Positions 35,701 to 45,165 of a DNA stretch of 64,000 nt are shown one piece after another. A model generated the notes under the pieces. It saw only the letters and a list, made by a program, of their open reading frames with translations. It did no database searches and was not told where the DNA came from. The DNA is from Enterocytospora artemiae. Taxonomy: Eukaryota; Microsporidia. How positions within the stretch are numbered: the first letter of the stretch is position 1; each line of letters begins with the position of its first letter. The stretch is from NCBI GenBank assembly GCA_038659295.1, contig JASNGC010000003.1:62001-126000 (forward strand), given 5' to 3'. The translations under genes and the position numbers were made by a program.

Positions 35701-37610
35701 TATTCCTTGATTAATTCTAGGTCTATTAGTTTACTGTAGTATCCTTCTACTATTGCCTTGGAATAGTTTAAACTGGACTGATCTATAGGTAATGACAGGT
35801 TTTTAATAGAAAATACAATGGCTTTAGTAACAGCCATAGTATTATTGCCATCAATCAATTCCTTGTAGAGTAAATCTATAAAGGTAATCGTATTCCGACT
35901 CAGGCATATTCTAGCCAATTTTAATGTATTGTTGTATAGCTCACCACCATGAAAATCACTTAACAGTAGTATGCCTTTTATAATGTATTCGTGATAGAAT
36001 TCAGGTAATAATAGAGAGATTTTGAAAAAATTGTTTAAATTTTCCTCAATCAAATTAATATCTACTACACTGTTGGTGGTAATGTCCGCAGTACTATTGT
36101 TGTTGCTTCTGACAATACCTGCATCAATATATCCATAAAGCGACTCTTTGATATTATCTTCTTTATCAAACCACTTAAACACCCTCTTATTTAACGATGC
36201 TTCTTTTCTAAGTAGTACTTTTAGAACAACCATCTTTATTTCTTTCACAAACTCGTGATGTATGTTTGATATTCTGCATAGACTTGAAGTGTATTCCAAG
36301 ATGTTTCTAATTATAAAGGAAGAATCAGAGCTTAAGCCAAGTATAAAGGCTGATTTATAAACGGCAGTGGCATAAGCAAGATTGAAAATGGAAACATTGC
36401 TGCTGCATACATTATTGCTGCATTCATCGGCAATTTGCTTCAGCATCTCCCTTATCCTGCTGTGTTTATTCATAAACTGTATTACACTTATCCTTATATT
36501 CGAATATTTAATAAACAGCCTCCATAAAACAATGTAGCACTCCATCGTATCATAGGTATCTACTAAATCACTAAGTAACCTGTAAGACCTATCATAGCTA
36601 TCATTGAGTTCGTTTTCCAACGTGGGTAACAAGCTCAACAATATACCCTCCATCATACAACTAGAATTATAAACGATATTACTACAACTTGTACTGTCGT
36701 TGCTAGCATTCAACTTCTTGAACATTGGTATTATGCAATATTCTATTAAATCAAGATACTCTCCAATCACTAGCATTTTGCAGGAAAGTGAAAATTCGTA
36801 TATTCCAATGGTCAGTAAAGGAAATATATTGCGAATATATTCCAGCCTATCGAATGAAATGGCTGATTTACTTGTGCTAGGAATATTATGGCCGTTCACA
36901 TTTTTGTTAATAGCATCTTTATGGCCCTTTACTGCTATCATTCCTTTACCTATCTTTTCTATTACTTTCATATATAATCTTATAGCTCTAATATGTACTC
37001 CTGCAGGTAGACTATCATCTAGGCACTGATTTAGTCTTTTTACCAAAATAGGTACACAACAAATATATTCTGCTGCGTATTTATTCAAGGTATCCTCTAA
37101 CGAGCCTAATATGGAAATAAAATCAGACCATTCGGATGCCTGTGAAAATGAATGGAGTTTCTTGGAAAATTCTGCCGAAAATGATGTATTAATTGATTTG
37201 GGAAAGTTGCTAATTTCAACAGACAACGGTAATATTTCAGTGGGCTTAATGAGGTCATTATTTGAGAAATTATTAGGCGTAAGTATTATATTGTTTTTGA
37301 TACCACTGGTAATATTGTTTTCCTTTTCACTGTTTTTAATTAAATTTTCCCCACCTATCATACTATTATCAGCCATAATCTCATTGACTACCTGCTGATT
37401 ACTACCTTGTTTACTAACCGTCCCCTTTGTTTCCTCAATGTTTTTCATTGGATTGTGTATTTCGATACCAGACTCAGCCGTAGAGTTATGATCTTCACTT
37501 TGGAGAGCGTTTAGTTTATCAATCTCCTTAGAAAGTTGATTTGTGTCATCCTTATGGTCACTTTTTTCCTTATTCTTCTGTTGTTTCTTTGTTTGTTCAG
37601 AGTCAATCAT
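32778..37610 (-). CDS. DOP1: DOP1/Dopey family protein
   Basis: This 1610-aa protein is the largest gene in the window. After a Ser/Asn/Lys-rich N-terminus of about 145 residues comes the conserved Dopey N-domain: SEWSDFISILGSLEDTL, VPILVKRLNQCLDDSLPAGV then HIRAIRLYMKVIEKIGK, and IRNIFPLLTIGIYEFSLSCK. The rest is leucine-rich and alpha-helical, as in the Dop1 family's long helical-repeat body. Dop1 works with Mon2 and Neo1 at Golgi and endosomal membranes. The length is close to yeast Dop1 (about 1700 aa), unusual retention for a reduced genome. CAGCCC directly precedes the ATG. Confidence 0.85.
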   Translation of the reverse strand: MIDSEQTKKQQKNKEKSDHKDDTNQLSKEIDKLNALQSEDHNSTAESGIEIHNPMKNIEETKGTVSKQGSNQQVVNEIMADNSMIGGENLIKNSEKENNITSGIKNNIILTPNNFSNNDLIKPTEILPLSVEISNFPKSINTSFSAEFSKKLHSFSQASEWSDFISILGSLEDTLNKYAAEYICCVPILVKRLNQCLDDSLPAGVHIRAIRLYMKVIEKIGKGMIAVKGHKDAINKNVNGHNIPSTSKSAISFDRLEYIRNIFPLLTIGIYEFSLSCKMLVIGEYLDLIEYCIIPMFKKLNASNDSTSCSNIVYNSSCMMEGILLSLLPTLENELNDSYDRSYRLLSDLVDTYDTMECYIVLWRLFIKYSNIRISVIQFMNKHSRIREMLKQIADECSNNVCSSNVSIFNLAYATAVYKSAFILGLSSDSSFIIRNILEYTSSLCRISNIHHEFVKEIKMVVLKVLLRKEASLNKRVFKWFDKEDNIKESLYGYIDAGIVRSNNNSTADITTNSVVDINLIEENLNNFFKISLLLPEFYHEYIIKGILLLSDFHGGELYNNTLKLARICLSRNTITFIDLLYKELIDGNNTMAVTKAIVFSIKNLSLPIDQSSLNYSKAIVEGYYSKLIDLELIKEYFELIDGNIGDDVKNCIFKTDYSDYKLQFIEYYIKSNGVNADCEYLDNLKMYLTVHYDYKYLVENLELVGNSTYGYRLFDAIWLDYCKTGSMEYVLYYNIEEYLIDLYSDETIDKRNANEGISGDSLVNLLSISIDLNKYHSLFFFCRLVYPVEYLILIQGIKEMGIIETIVANLGKQNNSTKYTSLVFSNLNLLNVLHDLLQNDLLLEYCEREESIREAITEILRDIVNVHNTNDSHISIENDSYKSIALISLRILSVITIATNNTNIIKSICRIWPDPELAKYSLFLLKDEVDFVVTIYGNYYPLIFSIMGNEFIEEYIKRIIARINISTTANVGSIYLNDATSLLFLNTLIYSYKYLTGSFKYYKDYYRTVLRGIIDRGDVNQNTIGFTHKLWIDNNNLFVKKVVKYIQAKETTNKYNFSTWLPNCPFYLELFSKLIPELSSKVILNILILISASKDSLVSSIIDYSFSILKERLAYSSLSEDDILLLIYINTIQSDKSMINNILLNIEEDVNMHKYNTSHCAINADSNPNWIGRLSGINRIIFFLFPLMLRTPNFINNYRGIIFSRIEDIEILRIIEKINILDHTAHRKHDQVREYDCGTLVNNYIQASYSNAILDSSLYPSRIILRNSFMEFIKTYLQKDSFFVPDYNRLLILYKIFKGIFGSKNNQINGNTSVVNGNAAIVSGDTSPDLPNSSGIEDIDFVSFISHFISSVDSTFFYSYSTRLFALKRISFLILTGNYNLITSYHNASNTSVCSSVIVFIHGLLSKNPNIELRNSIYTLVRILLLKTSHKNIRHLYPMIIENMLDSINEIDKDTLVNTHIDGFDKDISGTCTSDNRCTNSCGNPNLIINHCHSCLETIFNDEEAQNTTNLYAIISIIDISEFLKSRVFNFKNILNHLRKKLQVNVASNCMTNFRSNMNSRLFFRFHSLKFTKYYLENTDLYYDQFIDNRHCQRDYEDAEKCILREMSK

Positions 37611-37924
37611 GGGCTGCCAAATTGAAAGAATACTAGACTAAAAATATTGAGAAAAGAATACTTATATAGTCATCGGCTAGAATAACTACATCTATGTTCT
37701 TATTTAACTCTTGTGGGTATCAAAATTAATTGTGAAAATATTTAAGGTACAGCATTAAAGTGGTAATCAATTCGCTACACAAAAATCCCATCTTATTACG
37801 AAACACCTTTCACACTTAAAAACATGGTAAATTTTTCATTAAGAAGAGAATCTTTGATAGCAACATAAACAATAGTACCCCTTTGCATAGCTTGAAAATT
37901 GAGAAATTAACCCTTAATTATTAG
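37611..37924. other. divergent promoter spacer, 314 bases
   Basis: AT-rich spacer between DOP1 and the divergent type I membrane protein gene. CCC motifs sit at both ends, next to each ATG. No further feature is seen. Confidence 0.55.
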
Positions 37925-38923
37925 ATGGTTTTAGGGAAAATCTTTATCCTTACATATTTATCTATCTGTTACAGTATTACCACACCTCCGATGACTTTAC
38001 GGTCTTTAATTTATCTTGACCTACTAGAAGAAGTCTTGCTTGTTGATCTGGAATACCAGCCGTTATCTGTAACAATTGAAAAGACAGCTGAACCACACAA
38101 GGATTTGTCCAATATGACCATGGTTATTCATACAGAAACACCTATTGCTCTGTTGGATATCCTATTACTAACGCAAAATCAGATTTCCTCGTGTAGCCCA
38201 CAGGACTGTAAAGTAGATAACCCAATCAAATTAAAAGATTTACGAATACTTGAAGAGAAAGATAAAGATTCATGTGTTATTGGAAACACAAGAAGTGTCA
38301 AGGTTGAAAAATCCCGTGAAACTATTGAGCATATTAACAAATCCACCCTAAGTTATTTCACTCCTCAGTTATTACCTGATATTGCCAACCACATGGATTG
38401 CACGCCTAATAAAAATTTGGATTATACAATACAGTGTTATTTGGAGCTCAAATTAAAAGGTATGGAGCTTGAAGGTACTTTGAAGGATAGTTTTGGTGTT
38501 GCAATTTCTAACTCTCCCCTAGAATCAAATAACAAGTTGGTCCTGATTTATTATAAGGATAAAGACAAAAAACTGTACTATACTATGTCAAAAAATACGA
38601 ACTCATCTGAAAATAAAGACGATTTAGACAGGTTTATTTCCTGTATTCAGAAACACCAGCATATTCTTAAAACTCGAATTGCCTCGAAATATGTTAGTAT
38701 TCTGTTGACAGCATACAATAGTGTTGATGATACCATAAAAATCAATAGTTCCACTTCACAAGAAACTATTGCATCATCGCAATACCATATTGATCTGATT
38801 ATCATTTTTATCTTGGGTATATTTCTTTTATTTTTTCCAAAGTATGACCCTTTCTGGCTTGTATTTAGTTACTTTGCAGCTAATACAGAGCCGGCTTCAT
38901 CAATGGATGATACGAATGTTTAA
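37925..38923 (+). CDS. predicted type I membrane protein, 332 aa
   Basis: The product starts MVLGKIFILTYLSICYSIT, a signal peptide. A lumenal or extracellular part of about 265 residues follows, with six cysteines in the middle (CSPQDCK, DSCV, MDC, QCYLEL and SCIQKH regions). A hydrophobic segment at about 290-304 (DLIIIFILGIFLLFF) and FWLVFSYFAA at about 310-319 suggest a membrane anchor and a short acidic tail. I do not recognise the family. AACCCTTAATTATTAG before the ATG carries the CCC motif. Confidence 0.65.
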   Translation: MVLGKIFILTYLSICYSITTPPMTLRSLIYLDLLEEVLLVDLEYQPLSVTIEKTAEPHKDLSNMTMVIHTETPIALLDILLLTQNQISSCSPQDCKVDNPIKLKDLRILEEKDKDSCVIGNTRSVKVEKSRETIEHINKSTLSYFTPQLLPDIANHMDCTPNKNLDYTIQCYLELKLKGMELEGTLKDSFGVAISNSPLESNNKLVLIYYKDKDKKLYYTMSKNTNSSENKDDLDRFISCIQKHQHILKTRIASKYVSILLTAYNSVDDTIKINSSTSQETIASSQYHIDLIIIFILGIFLLFFPKYDPFWLVFSYFAANTEPASSMDDTNV

Positions 38924-39049
38924 GTTGAATAATATTTAATAAAAAGATTACTACCGCAAGCTCAAATATCAATCTGATTTTTCCATTGTCCTCTTACTTG
39001 TAAAATATATTAATTAACTCTGTTATGCAAACAAAGATGTTTATTCAAC

Positions 39050-41233
39050 TTACAATATGGTCTGTTTGGTGCTTTCCTCAACTTCTTTGCTTTCGTTTAA
39101 AATATCATTTTCCAAGGCTTTTCCAAAAGACTCATCCTTTCTAGAAAACATTGATTCATTGTCTTCCAATTTTCCACCACTCTCAGAATTAAGTGGCTCC
39201 TCACCATCATGGTTGTCACCACGTATCTTCGTCTTAATACTCTCCAAAAGCTCCTTTTCGTCATCTTTATTTTCTGACATAGCTTTGGCTTCCTCCTCTA
39301 ACTTTTTAAGCTCCATTTCCTTTTTATATTTTTCCTTGGTAATTTTGTGACGTAGCTCAATCGTCTTGTCCCTAAACTCTCTAATTGTCCTGAAATCATT
39401 GGAATGTTCTTCATACCATTCTTCTGTCTGAGCTAAATCGATGTTGCCAATCTGCTTTGCTTCCGTAAGTGCCTTCTCAAATCCACTTTTCAATGAATTT
39501 CTCAGAGAAGAATTAGTTATTGCATCATTTTCTTTTTTCAAAAGCATAAAGTACTCCTTTTCTAGCTCATTACTTTTACTATATAAAACATCATTAAATG
39601 TTCCGATTCTTGAACTATTGGGACCCTGTTCTAACTCTTGCCACATACTAACTAAATCCTCCTTATGGAGTGCAATAGTTGCAAAATCTTCAAAGCTGAG
39701 GGTTTTAAACTGAAGATAAGACTCAGACTCGGCTATCTTCTTTGCGTGTTTAATGGTTTCAATTCTACTTCTTAGACCCATGTACTTTGCACTAAAATGC
39801 GTTGTCATTTTAACCATACCACCATCTTCTACCTCAATACCATCCATCTTTTCATTTGTTCGTAAGATATCCATCGTGCTTATTTGTGTTAGCTTTACTG
39901 GTATTATTCTTTCCATGAAATTAAAATAATCCGTTATGCAGAATACATTAGTGTTCTGTTCGTTCAACCCAACAATATCTTTAAGCTTCAGTTCTATTTC
40001 GTCCTTTACTCTTCGAAAAATACTCTTTGCATTAAATTTCAAAGAGTGAATGACACCTATCTGCTCACCATTCTTATAGAAATCAATGCCTGCATCTTCA
40101 ATTTCATCAAAATAAGGAATCTGCTTGAGCAGCAGTCTTCGCAACCTGCCTGCATCTGCATAGCATTTGCCTGCATCATATCTAGGCAAAATAGTTATAT
40201 CCTTGTCTGTAATGTAAGAGGCTTCTTCAATAGCACGTTGCAGTGCATTGACCATTTCTTCCTCAACAATACTTTCAATAGAAAAGTCAGAAAACCCTGA
40301 AATTATATTGTGCCCATTGCATACTATTTTGAACCCGGAACTATCCCCTTTTTCTGTCACATTTAGATATGCCAAGGAGGACAAATCCTTGCAATTATCT
40401 TCATTGTTAGGATTGTTGATGTCTTTGTTGCCATCCAACTCTCTCACACTAGAGTCGTCTTTAACCTCCCCAATATCAACAAGCTCATCTCTGTTGACAT
40501 CAGAACCTTTCCTCTCAATAGTATTATCTGGCCCAATTTCTGATCCTTCAGGAGTTCCTGAGGTTTTATCTTCCTGATTTAGTTCAACCGACGATTTTCT
40601 AATGATTTTATATTTAGACAATGTCATGTTTCTTCCTCTAAAAGAATATACATCACACTCGTTAAGAAGTGGATATCTCCGTGCAATAAGTATAGCTGCA
40701 GAGGTAGATTCTGGTATGACAGTAGTATTCAAATTCAAGTTACAGAATATTTCTGCAATGCTTTCATTAGTCTTTTTGTCAAAATAATTTCTCGTGGAAA
40801 CTGTTGTTGGGATTCTTTGATCTGTATCTATTCTCCCAAGTACTGCTTTATAGTAGAAGCTTGCTAATGTTTTCATATCAACCTCCATTCCATGAATAGA
40901 GTATATATTTTTGGAACTGTTGGCCGGATCCTTCCTGTCACTAAATTCGATATTTTTATCTGATTGAGCTTCCTCACGATTAATAATATCATACTCTGAA
41001 GTTTCGAATATTTCATTGAAATCTGTCAAAGAAGTGGGAGAGGATTTTTCAGACAGTTTGTCCAGATATAAATTCCTAATATCGAAGTAGGTTTTTTTAA
41101 CATCCGGCGATTTTGTTCCATTCACCTTGGTAATCCTATAATATGATGTCTTCGAATAATCCACAGAAATATGTGTTGCTATTATATTACTAAGATAAAC
41201 CATTGTGATTCCTAGAAATGAGGTTGTCAACAT
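39050..41233 (-). CDS. LHS1: ER lumenal Hsp70-like protein (LHS1/GRP170 type), divergent
   Basis: I place the start at the ATG at 41233. The frame extends to a GTG at 41308, but the 41233 ATG is directly preceded by ACCCTTC (CCC motif) and begins a signal peptide (MLTTSFLGITMVYLSNIIA). Then comes THISVDYS, where Hsp70 has its first nucleotide-binding strand. PTTVSTRNYFDKKTNESIAE and TTVIPESTSAAILIA match the Hsp70 lines for VPAYFND and INEPTAAAI. The C-terminal half has the helical bundle of Hsp110/GRP170 proteins (IDLAQTEEWYEEHSNDFRTI then REFRDKTIELRHKI). The 727-aa product probably exchanges nucleotide on the ER Hsp70 Kar2/BiP. The ATPase motifs are very degenerate and no HDEL-type tail is present. 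Confidence 0.6.
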   Translation of the reverse strand: MLTTSFLGITMVYLSNIIATHISVDYSKTSYYRITKVNGTKSPDVKKTYFDIRNLYLDKLSEKSSPTSLTDFNEIFETSEYDIINREEAQSDKNIEFSDRKDPANSSKNIYSIHGMEVDMKTLASFYYKAVLGRIDTDQRIPTTVSTRNYFDKKTNESIAEIFCNLNLNTTVIPESTSAAILIARRYPLLNECDVYSFRGRNMTLSKYKIIRKSSVELNQEDKTSGTPEGSEIGPDNTIERKGSDVNRDELVDIGEVKDDSSVRELDGNKDINNPNNEDNCKDLSSLAYLNVTEKGDSSGFKIVCNGHNIISGFSDFSIESIVEEEMVNALQRAIEEASYITDKDITILPRYDAGKCYADAGRLRRLLLKQIPYFDEIEDAGIDFYKNGEQIGVIHSLKFNAKSIFRRVKDEIELKLKDIVGLNEQNTNVFCITDYFNFMERIIPVKLTQISTMDILRTNEKMDGIEVEDGGMVKMTTHFSAKYMGLRSRIETIKHAKKIAESESYLQFKTLSFEDFATIALHKEDLVSMWQELEQGPNSSRIGTFNDVLYSKSNELEKEYFMLLKKENDAITNSSLRNSLKSGFEKALTEAKQIGNIDLAQTEEWYEEHSNDFRTIREFRDKTIELRHKITKEKYKKEMELKKLEEEAKAMSENKDDEKELLESIKTKIRGDNHDGEEPLNSESGGKLEDNESMFSRKDESFGKALENDILNESKEVEESTKQTIL

Positions 41234-41632
41234 GAAGGGTAAAAAACTAAGAAAGCAACAAAAGGACCATCTATATAGACAATCAAAAATAATTGAAAAA
41301 ATTGCCACACTTCAATATGAATTAATTTTCTAATCCATGATTTAAGTTGTATAATTCCAATAGGGGCAAGAATATCGGTGATAAACACTTCTTTGGAGAA
41401 AATTGTTGAGATAAGTATCTTGATTGATAAATCTAGGCCTTGTCATGATGTGTTTCAAAATAACATATTACCCATATAGTTATAATAAATAGTATTATTC
41501 TTGGATGTTCTACATAATTCGAACTTTTCATAGGATTTTAGACTCATATGGGAGTATCATTTGAACCAAGTTTTATTTAGTCCCCTATGCATCAATAGTT
41601 TTCACCATTTTAGAATATTTTGAGAATTTTGC
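41234..41632. other. divergent spacer, 399 bases
   Basis: Spacer between the LHS1-like gene and HisRS. A CCCC sequence lies at about 41582-41585, roughly 50 bases before the HisRS ATG, further away than usual. The GTG-initiated extension of the LHS1 frame lies here and I regard it as non-coding. Confidence 0.5.
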
Positions 41633-43102
41633 ATGGTCCTCATGAAGACATCTGGCAAGTTGAAAAAAATGGACAACTTACGACCTCCCAAAGGCACAGT
41701 GGATTTAGGTCCACAAGAATCAATTATTAAAAACAAAATAATTGACATATGCAAGGATGTGTTTGAAGTACACAATGGATCTCCAATTGAAACCCCAACA
41801 TTTGAACTAAGATGTAACCTGCAGGACAAGTATGGGGAGGACACCAAACTAATATTTAACCTAGAAGACCAGGGAGGAGATATTTGCTCTCTTAGATATG
41901 ACCTGACCGTACCTTTTGCAAGATACTTGAGTAGAAATAAAATTCAAAAAATGAGGAAATATCAAATTGGAAATGTATATAGAAGAGACAATCCATCCAA
42001 AGGTCGACAGCGCGAATTCACACAAGCTGATTTCGACATCAGTGGAGATAATCTGAAAATGGTAGATGAGTCGGAAATAATAAAAATGATTTCGGATATT
42101 TTGGAGAAAATAAGAATTTTTTTCAATCTACCAGAGTTTACAATAAGGGTTAATGATAGGCGAATACTAATGGGATTGCTAGAATATTATAAGATTTCAA
42201 AAGAACTATGGCCATCCCTGTGTAGTACAGTCGACAAGGCTGATAAGCTTACTAAGGTTGAAATTGTAAATGAATTTAATGCAAAGGGACTGAGTGATAC
42301 CCAGACAGAAAATGTGTTGGAGTTTATGAATCAAAAAGGAACAAATGAGGAAATATTAAGATATTTGAAAAGTAAATTAGCCAACGAATCTGCAGATGTT
42401 TCTGTTGAAGATATCAATGATAAACTTCCATCATTACAAATAAGTAATCTTGCATGCTCTAATTCTGTACTGGAGACAGAAATTGAAAGTTCAAAGAAAA
42501 TTCAGGAAGAATTTGAATCGGCTATTTTAGAAATGGAATTGTTACTAGAATATACAAAGATATATGGTATCACAAAGATGCAAATTGATTTGAGCTTGGC
42601 AAGAGGGTTGTCATACTACACAGGAATTATAATTGAAGGTAAATACAACAGTGGTGAGTTTGGATCGATTTGTGGTGGGGGAAGGTATGATAACCTATGT
42701 AGATCAATATCAAATCATTCGGTGCAATGTGTAGGATTTTCCATGGGAATTTCCAGAATTTGTGCCCTCATTCAAACAACAAACATACCAATATTGGGTA
42801 GTTTGAAGGTATTTGTAGGGTCTGGGTTTGGCTTAGTGCTGGAACACCGTATGCGTCTTTTAAACAAACTTTGGCCAAACTATTGTGCAGAAACATTTAC
42901 AGGTAAGAGAGTAAACTTTAAAGATCAAATTGGTTATTCGATTAAAAATGATTTCAAGGTTGGTGTATTTACCGGAGAGAATGAAGAGAAAGAAGGTAAG
43001 CTAAACTTGATTAACTTAAAAACCATGGAAAAGCTGATCATTAGAGAAGACAACATGATTGATGAAATTGACAGAATGATGTTGGATATTAATAAAATCT
43101 AA
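41633..43102 (+). CDS. HTS1: histidyl-tRNA synthetase
   Basis: This 489-aa class II enzyme shows RPPKGTVDLGPQESIIKNKI, motif 1 with IETPTFEL, motif 2 as RKYQIGNVYRRDNPSKGRQR followed by EFTQADFDI, and the His-A motif LARGLSYYTGIIIE. Motif 3 lies around CGGGRYDNLC and VGFSMGISRI. A C-terminal anticodon-binding domain follows. The first ATG is taken; a second one three codons later is equally possible. No WHEP domain is present at the N-terminus, as in fungal enzymes. Confidence 0.96.
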   Translation: MVLMKTSGKLKKMDNLRPPKGTVDLGPQESIIKNKIIDICKDVFEVHNGSPIETPTFELRCNLQDKYGEDTKLIFNLEDQGGDICSLRYDLTVPFARYLSRNKIQKMRKYQIGNVYRRDNPSKGRQREFTQADFDISGDNLKMVDESEIIKMISDILEKIRIFFNLPEFTIRVNDRRILMGLLEYYKISKELWPSLCSTVDKADKLTKVEIVNEFNAKGLSDTQTENVLEFMNQKGTNEEILRYLKSKLANESADVSVEDINDKLPSLQISNLACSNSVLETEIESSKKIQEEFESAILEMELLLEYTKIYGITKMQIDLSLARGLSYYTGIIIEGKYNSGEFGSICGGGRYDNLCRSISNHSVQCVGFSMGISRICALIQTTNIPILGSLKVFVGSGFGLVLEHRMRLLNKLWPNYCAETFTGKRVNFKDQIGYSIKNDFKVGVFTGENEEKEGKLNLINLKTMEKLIIREDNMIDEIDRMMLDINKI

Positions 43103-43183
43103 TTATTTTTAAAAAATATTTAAGAGAAAGTAACTGTTCTATCTTATTACCATAACAATTAACTCTAATTTGATCATCAATAT

Positions 43184-44035
43184 TTAATCCTTTCTCAAAT
43201 CAACAAATTCATGTGTTATCTCCTCTCCATCAAATACGTATAACTCTAAACTGTCACCAGTAAACACATCTCTTTCAGATGCAGAATCAAATGCCTTTTT
43301 AACTAGTTTAACCGCATCATCGAAGGTTATTTCTTGATAACTTTCAAAATTCTTTCCATCTACCCATGAATCCAGCAATGGCTGAATCATAGATGCTGCT
43401 GTTCCATCTACCCTGCAACTTACACGGTCATACGAACCAACACAATCATAGGAATATACTACTGGGGTTTTAATACCATTACACTCCTCAAATCCAGACA
43501 AGCAGCAGTATGACCAGAGTGGAAAAAACCTATGAGAGTATAGAATGTTGTGTAAGAGATGAGCTACGGCTTTTATTCCTATCCTCTCGTGAGATTCATA
43601 TTTTTGGACTTCATACAGTAGTTTGATATATACCTCATATCCATCTGCATGGAAACCAGTTGTTGTAATAAAGAAGTTCCCGATCCTATATATTTTACTC
43701 ATGTTCCTGGAATTTATAGTGTATCCTGAGTTGTGTCGTGTGTCAGCTGCAATAATCAGTTTGTTGTTTATTTTCAATGTAAGTGTAGTTCCACCGTTGT
43801 TTTCATAAAGATCCTCCTCAGAAGCTTCTTTAGTAATCCCTGTTGACGTGTATGTCTGATTTCTTTGTTTCATTAAAATATCTTCCAGGTTGGTGAATGT
43901 GGTGGCTTTGGAAAATACCATTGGCTTTTCCTTAAAAAAGTTCACTTCTGGCTCTGGTTGTTTTAGAACACTTATATCTATTGAGGGAATACCTTCTAAT
44001 TCTCTTCTTTCTCGGAAGTTTTTTATTCCAAACAT
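43184..44035 (-). CDS. PRE7: 20S proteasome subunit beta6 (PRE7/PSMB1)
   Basis: The 283-aa protein matches the non-catalytic beta6 subunit: GGTTLTLKINNKLIIAADTR, ILYSHRFFPLWSYCCLSGFE, VYSYDCVGSYDRVSCRVDGT then AASMIQPLLDSWVDGKNF, and SASERDVFTGDSLELYVFDG. These beta6-specific segments separate it from beta5. The N-terminal extension of about 80 residues before the fold is longer than in yeast (Pre7 is 241 aa). RPT2, from the same machine, is in this window. TTATCCC directly precedes the ATG. Confidence 0.93.
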   Translation of the reverse strand: MFGIKNFRERRELEGIPSIDISVLKQPEPEVNFFKEKPMVFSKATTFTNLEDILMKQRNQTYTSTGITKEASEEDLYENNGGTTLTLKINNKLIIAADTRHNSGYTINSRNMSKIYRIGNFFITTTGFHADGYEVYIKLLYEVQKYESHERIGIKAVAHLLHNILYSHRFFPLWSYCCLSGFEECNGIKTPVVYSYDCVGSYDRVSCRVDGTAASMIQPLLDSWVDGKNFESYQEITFDDAVKLVKKAFDSASERDVFTGDSLELYVFDGEEITHEFVDLRKD

Positions 44036-44256
44036 GGGATAAATATTTGAAAATAGAAATATTAGAAAGTTTGTTGGTTAAAAAATTATGAGGATGGGGA
44101 ACCAAAACATAAACTCAATCGGAAACGTAACTTGTGAAAAGAATTCTAACTTATAATCCTTCTAACAGCCTGACGACTATCTTGTTGTTTTATAAACTAC
44201 TAATTAACAGGCACCTAAAAAGCAAAACTATGTCCACAGCAAATAAAGTAATAAAT

Positions 44257-44781
44257 TTATTCTACTACCTCAACAATATCCCCATCTTCTTGAATGTGTT
44301 CACTCTTCTTTACACAAACAACCTGAATATGACATGGGCTCTTATTAAATGCATTCACTCTACCGTGGGCCCTAAAGCATCTACCGTAAATCTTTGGAGC
44401 CTTATTTACTGAAACCATCTGAACAATGAGCTCATTGGTATCAATATTTTTAAGTATTGCATTATTCTTTATATTCTTAAAAATCTTGATCATAAACTCT
44501 GCACTCTTTTTGGGCCATCTTCCTTTGGTTGCGGGATAAGCTCCAACTTTAAATGCTCTTGCCTGGGGCGTATTCCCACACCCCCTGGCATATCTCCTCA
44601 TTGGAACACATTCCTTCTTTTCTATAACATTTTGCAAATAGTTGAAGCAGTTCTCCACAGTTCTTCCACGAAGCGTAGAGCAGGTTTCCCTGGTATTTTT
44701 AAACGACACCTTTGCATTTGTAATACATGCTTTGACCGTATTTTCTTGGTCTAAAATCAAAGTGTTGTATTGTCTAGGCAT
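44257..44781 (-). CDS. RPL17: 60S ribosomal protein uL22 (L17)
   Basis: The 174-aa protein starting at the ATG at 44781 matches eukaryotic uL22: SFKNTRETCSTLRGR, PMRRYARGCGNTPQARAFKV, TKGRWPKKSAEFMIKIFKNI, and APKIYGRCFRAHGRVNAF. The frame extends upstream to 44838, but the 44781 ATG is directly preceded by GATCCCTCAA and gives the normal N-terminus (MPRQYNT). The protein lines the peptide exit tunnel. Confidence 0.96.
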   Translation of the reverse strand: MPRQYNTLILDQENTVKACITNAKVSFKNTRETCSTLRGRTVENCFNYLQNVIEKKECVPMRRYARGCGNTPQARAFKVGAYPATKGRWPKKSAEFMIKIFKNIKNNAILKNIDTNELIVQMVSVNKAPKIYGRCFRAHGRVNAFNKSPCHIQVVCVKKSEHIQEDGDIVEVVE

Positions 44782-45165
44782 TTGAGGGATCAAAATTTTA
44801 TAAAAAATTTTTGAAAAATATGAAGGAACATTCAACAATTGGGATACAGGTGCATATCAGTTATTTTTCCATATAACCACAATTGGTTGAGACTGATAAA
44901 GAAAGGCAAAAATAGAGTCTAAATCAGTAAGAGAATTTTAACAATATTGGCAACTGGGGGAAATTGAACCAGAACCATATATATGGCATTACCATCTGGT
45001 GTGGGTTTTGTAAACTTATTAAGAGTTGTATTTTCTAAATATTTATTTCTGTTGAGGATCTCACATGGTTCATAACTCAAGAATTTATAGCGGAACTTAC
45101 TTATTCACACCATTACAAGCTATTCAACACAAACAACTTGGTAATATTTGTTGTTTTGTGCCCCA
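44782..45165. other. divergent promoter spacer, 384 bases
   Basis: Spacer between divergent uL22 and APC11. CCC motifs flank both starts. The small upstream extension of the uL22 frame (to 44838) lies here and is considered untranslated. Confidence 0.55.

Noticed and set aside
41234..41308. N-terminal extension of the LHS1-like protein from a GTG
   Set aside because: The ATG at 41233 has a CCC motif and begins a signal peptide that leads directly into the Hsp70 fold.
43184..44035. Proteasome beta5 as the identity of the beta subunit
   Set aside because: The ILYS-RFFP and SAxERDVxTGD segments are beta6-specific, and no mature N-terminal catalytic Thr processing site of beta5 type is evident.
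44782..44838. 19-codon extension of uL22
   Set aside because: The CCC motif and family N-terminus both point to the ATG at 44781.
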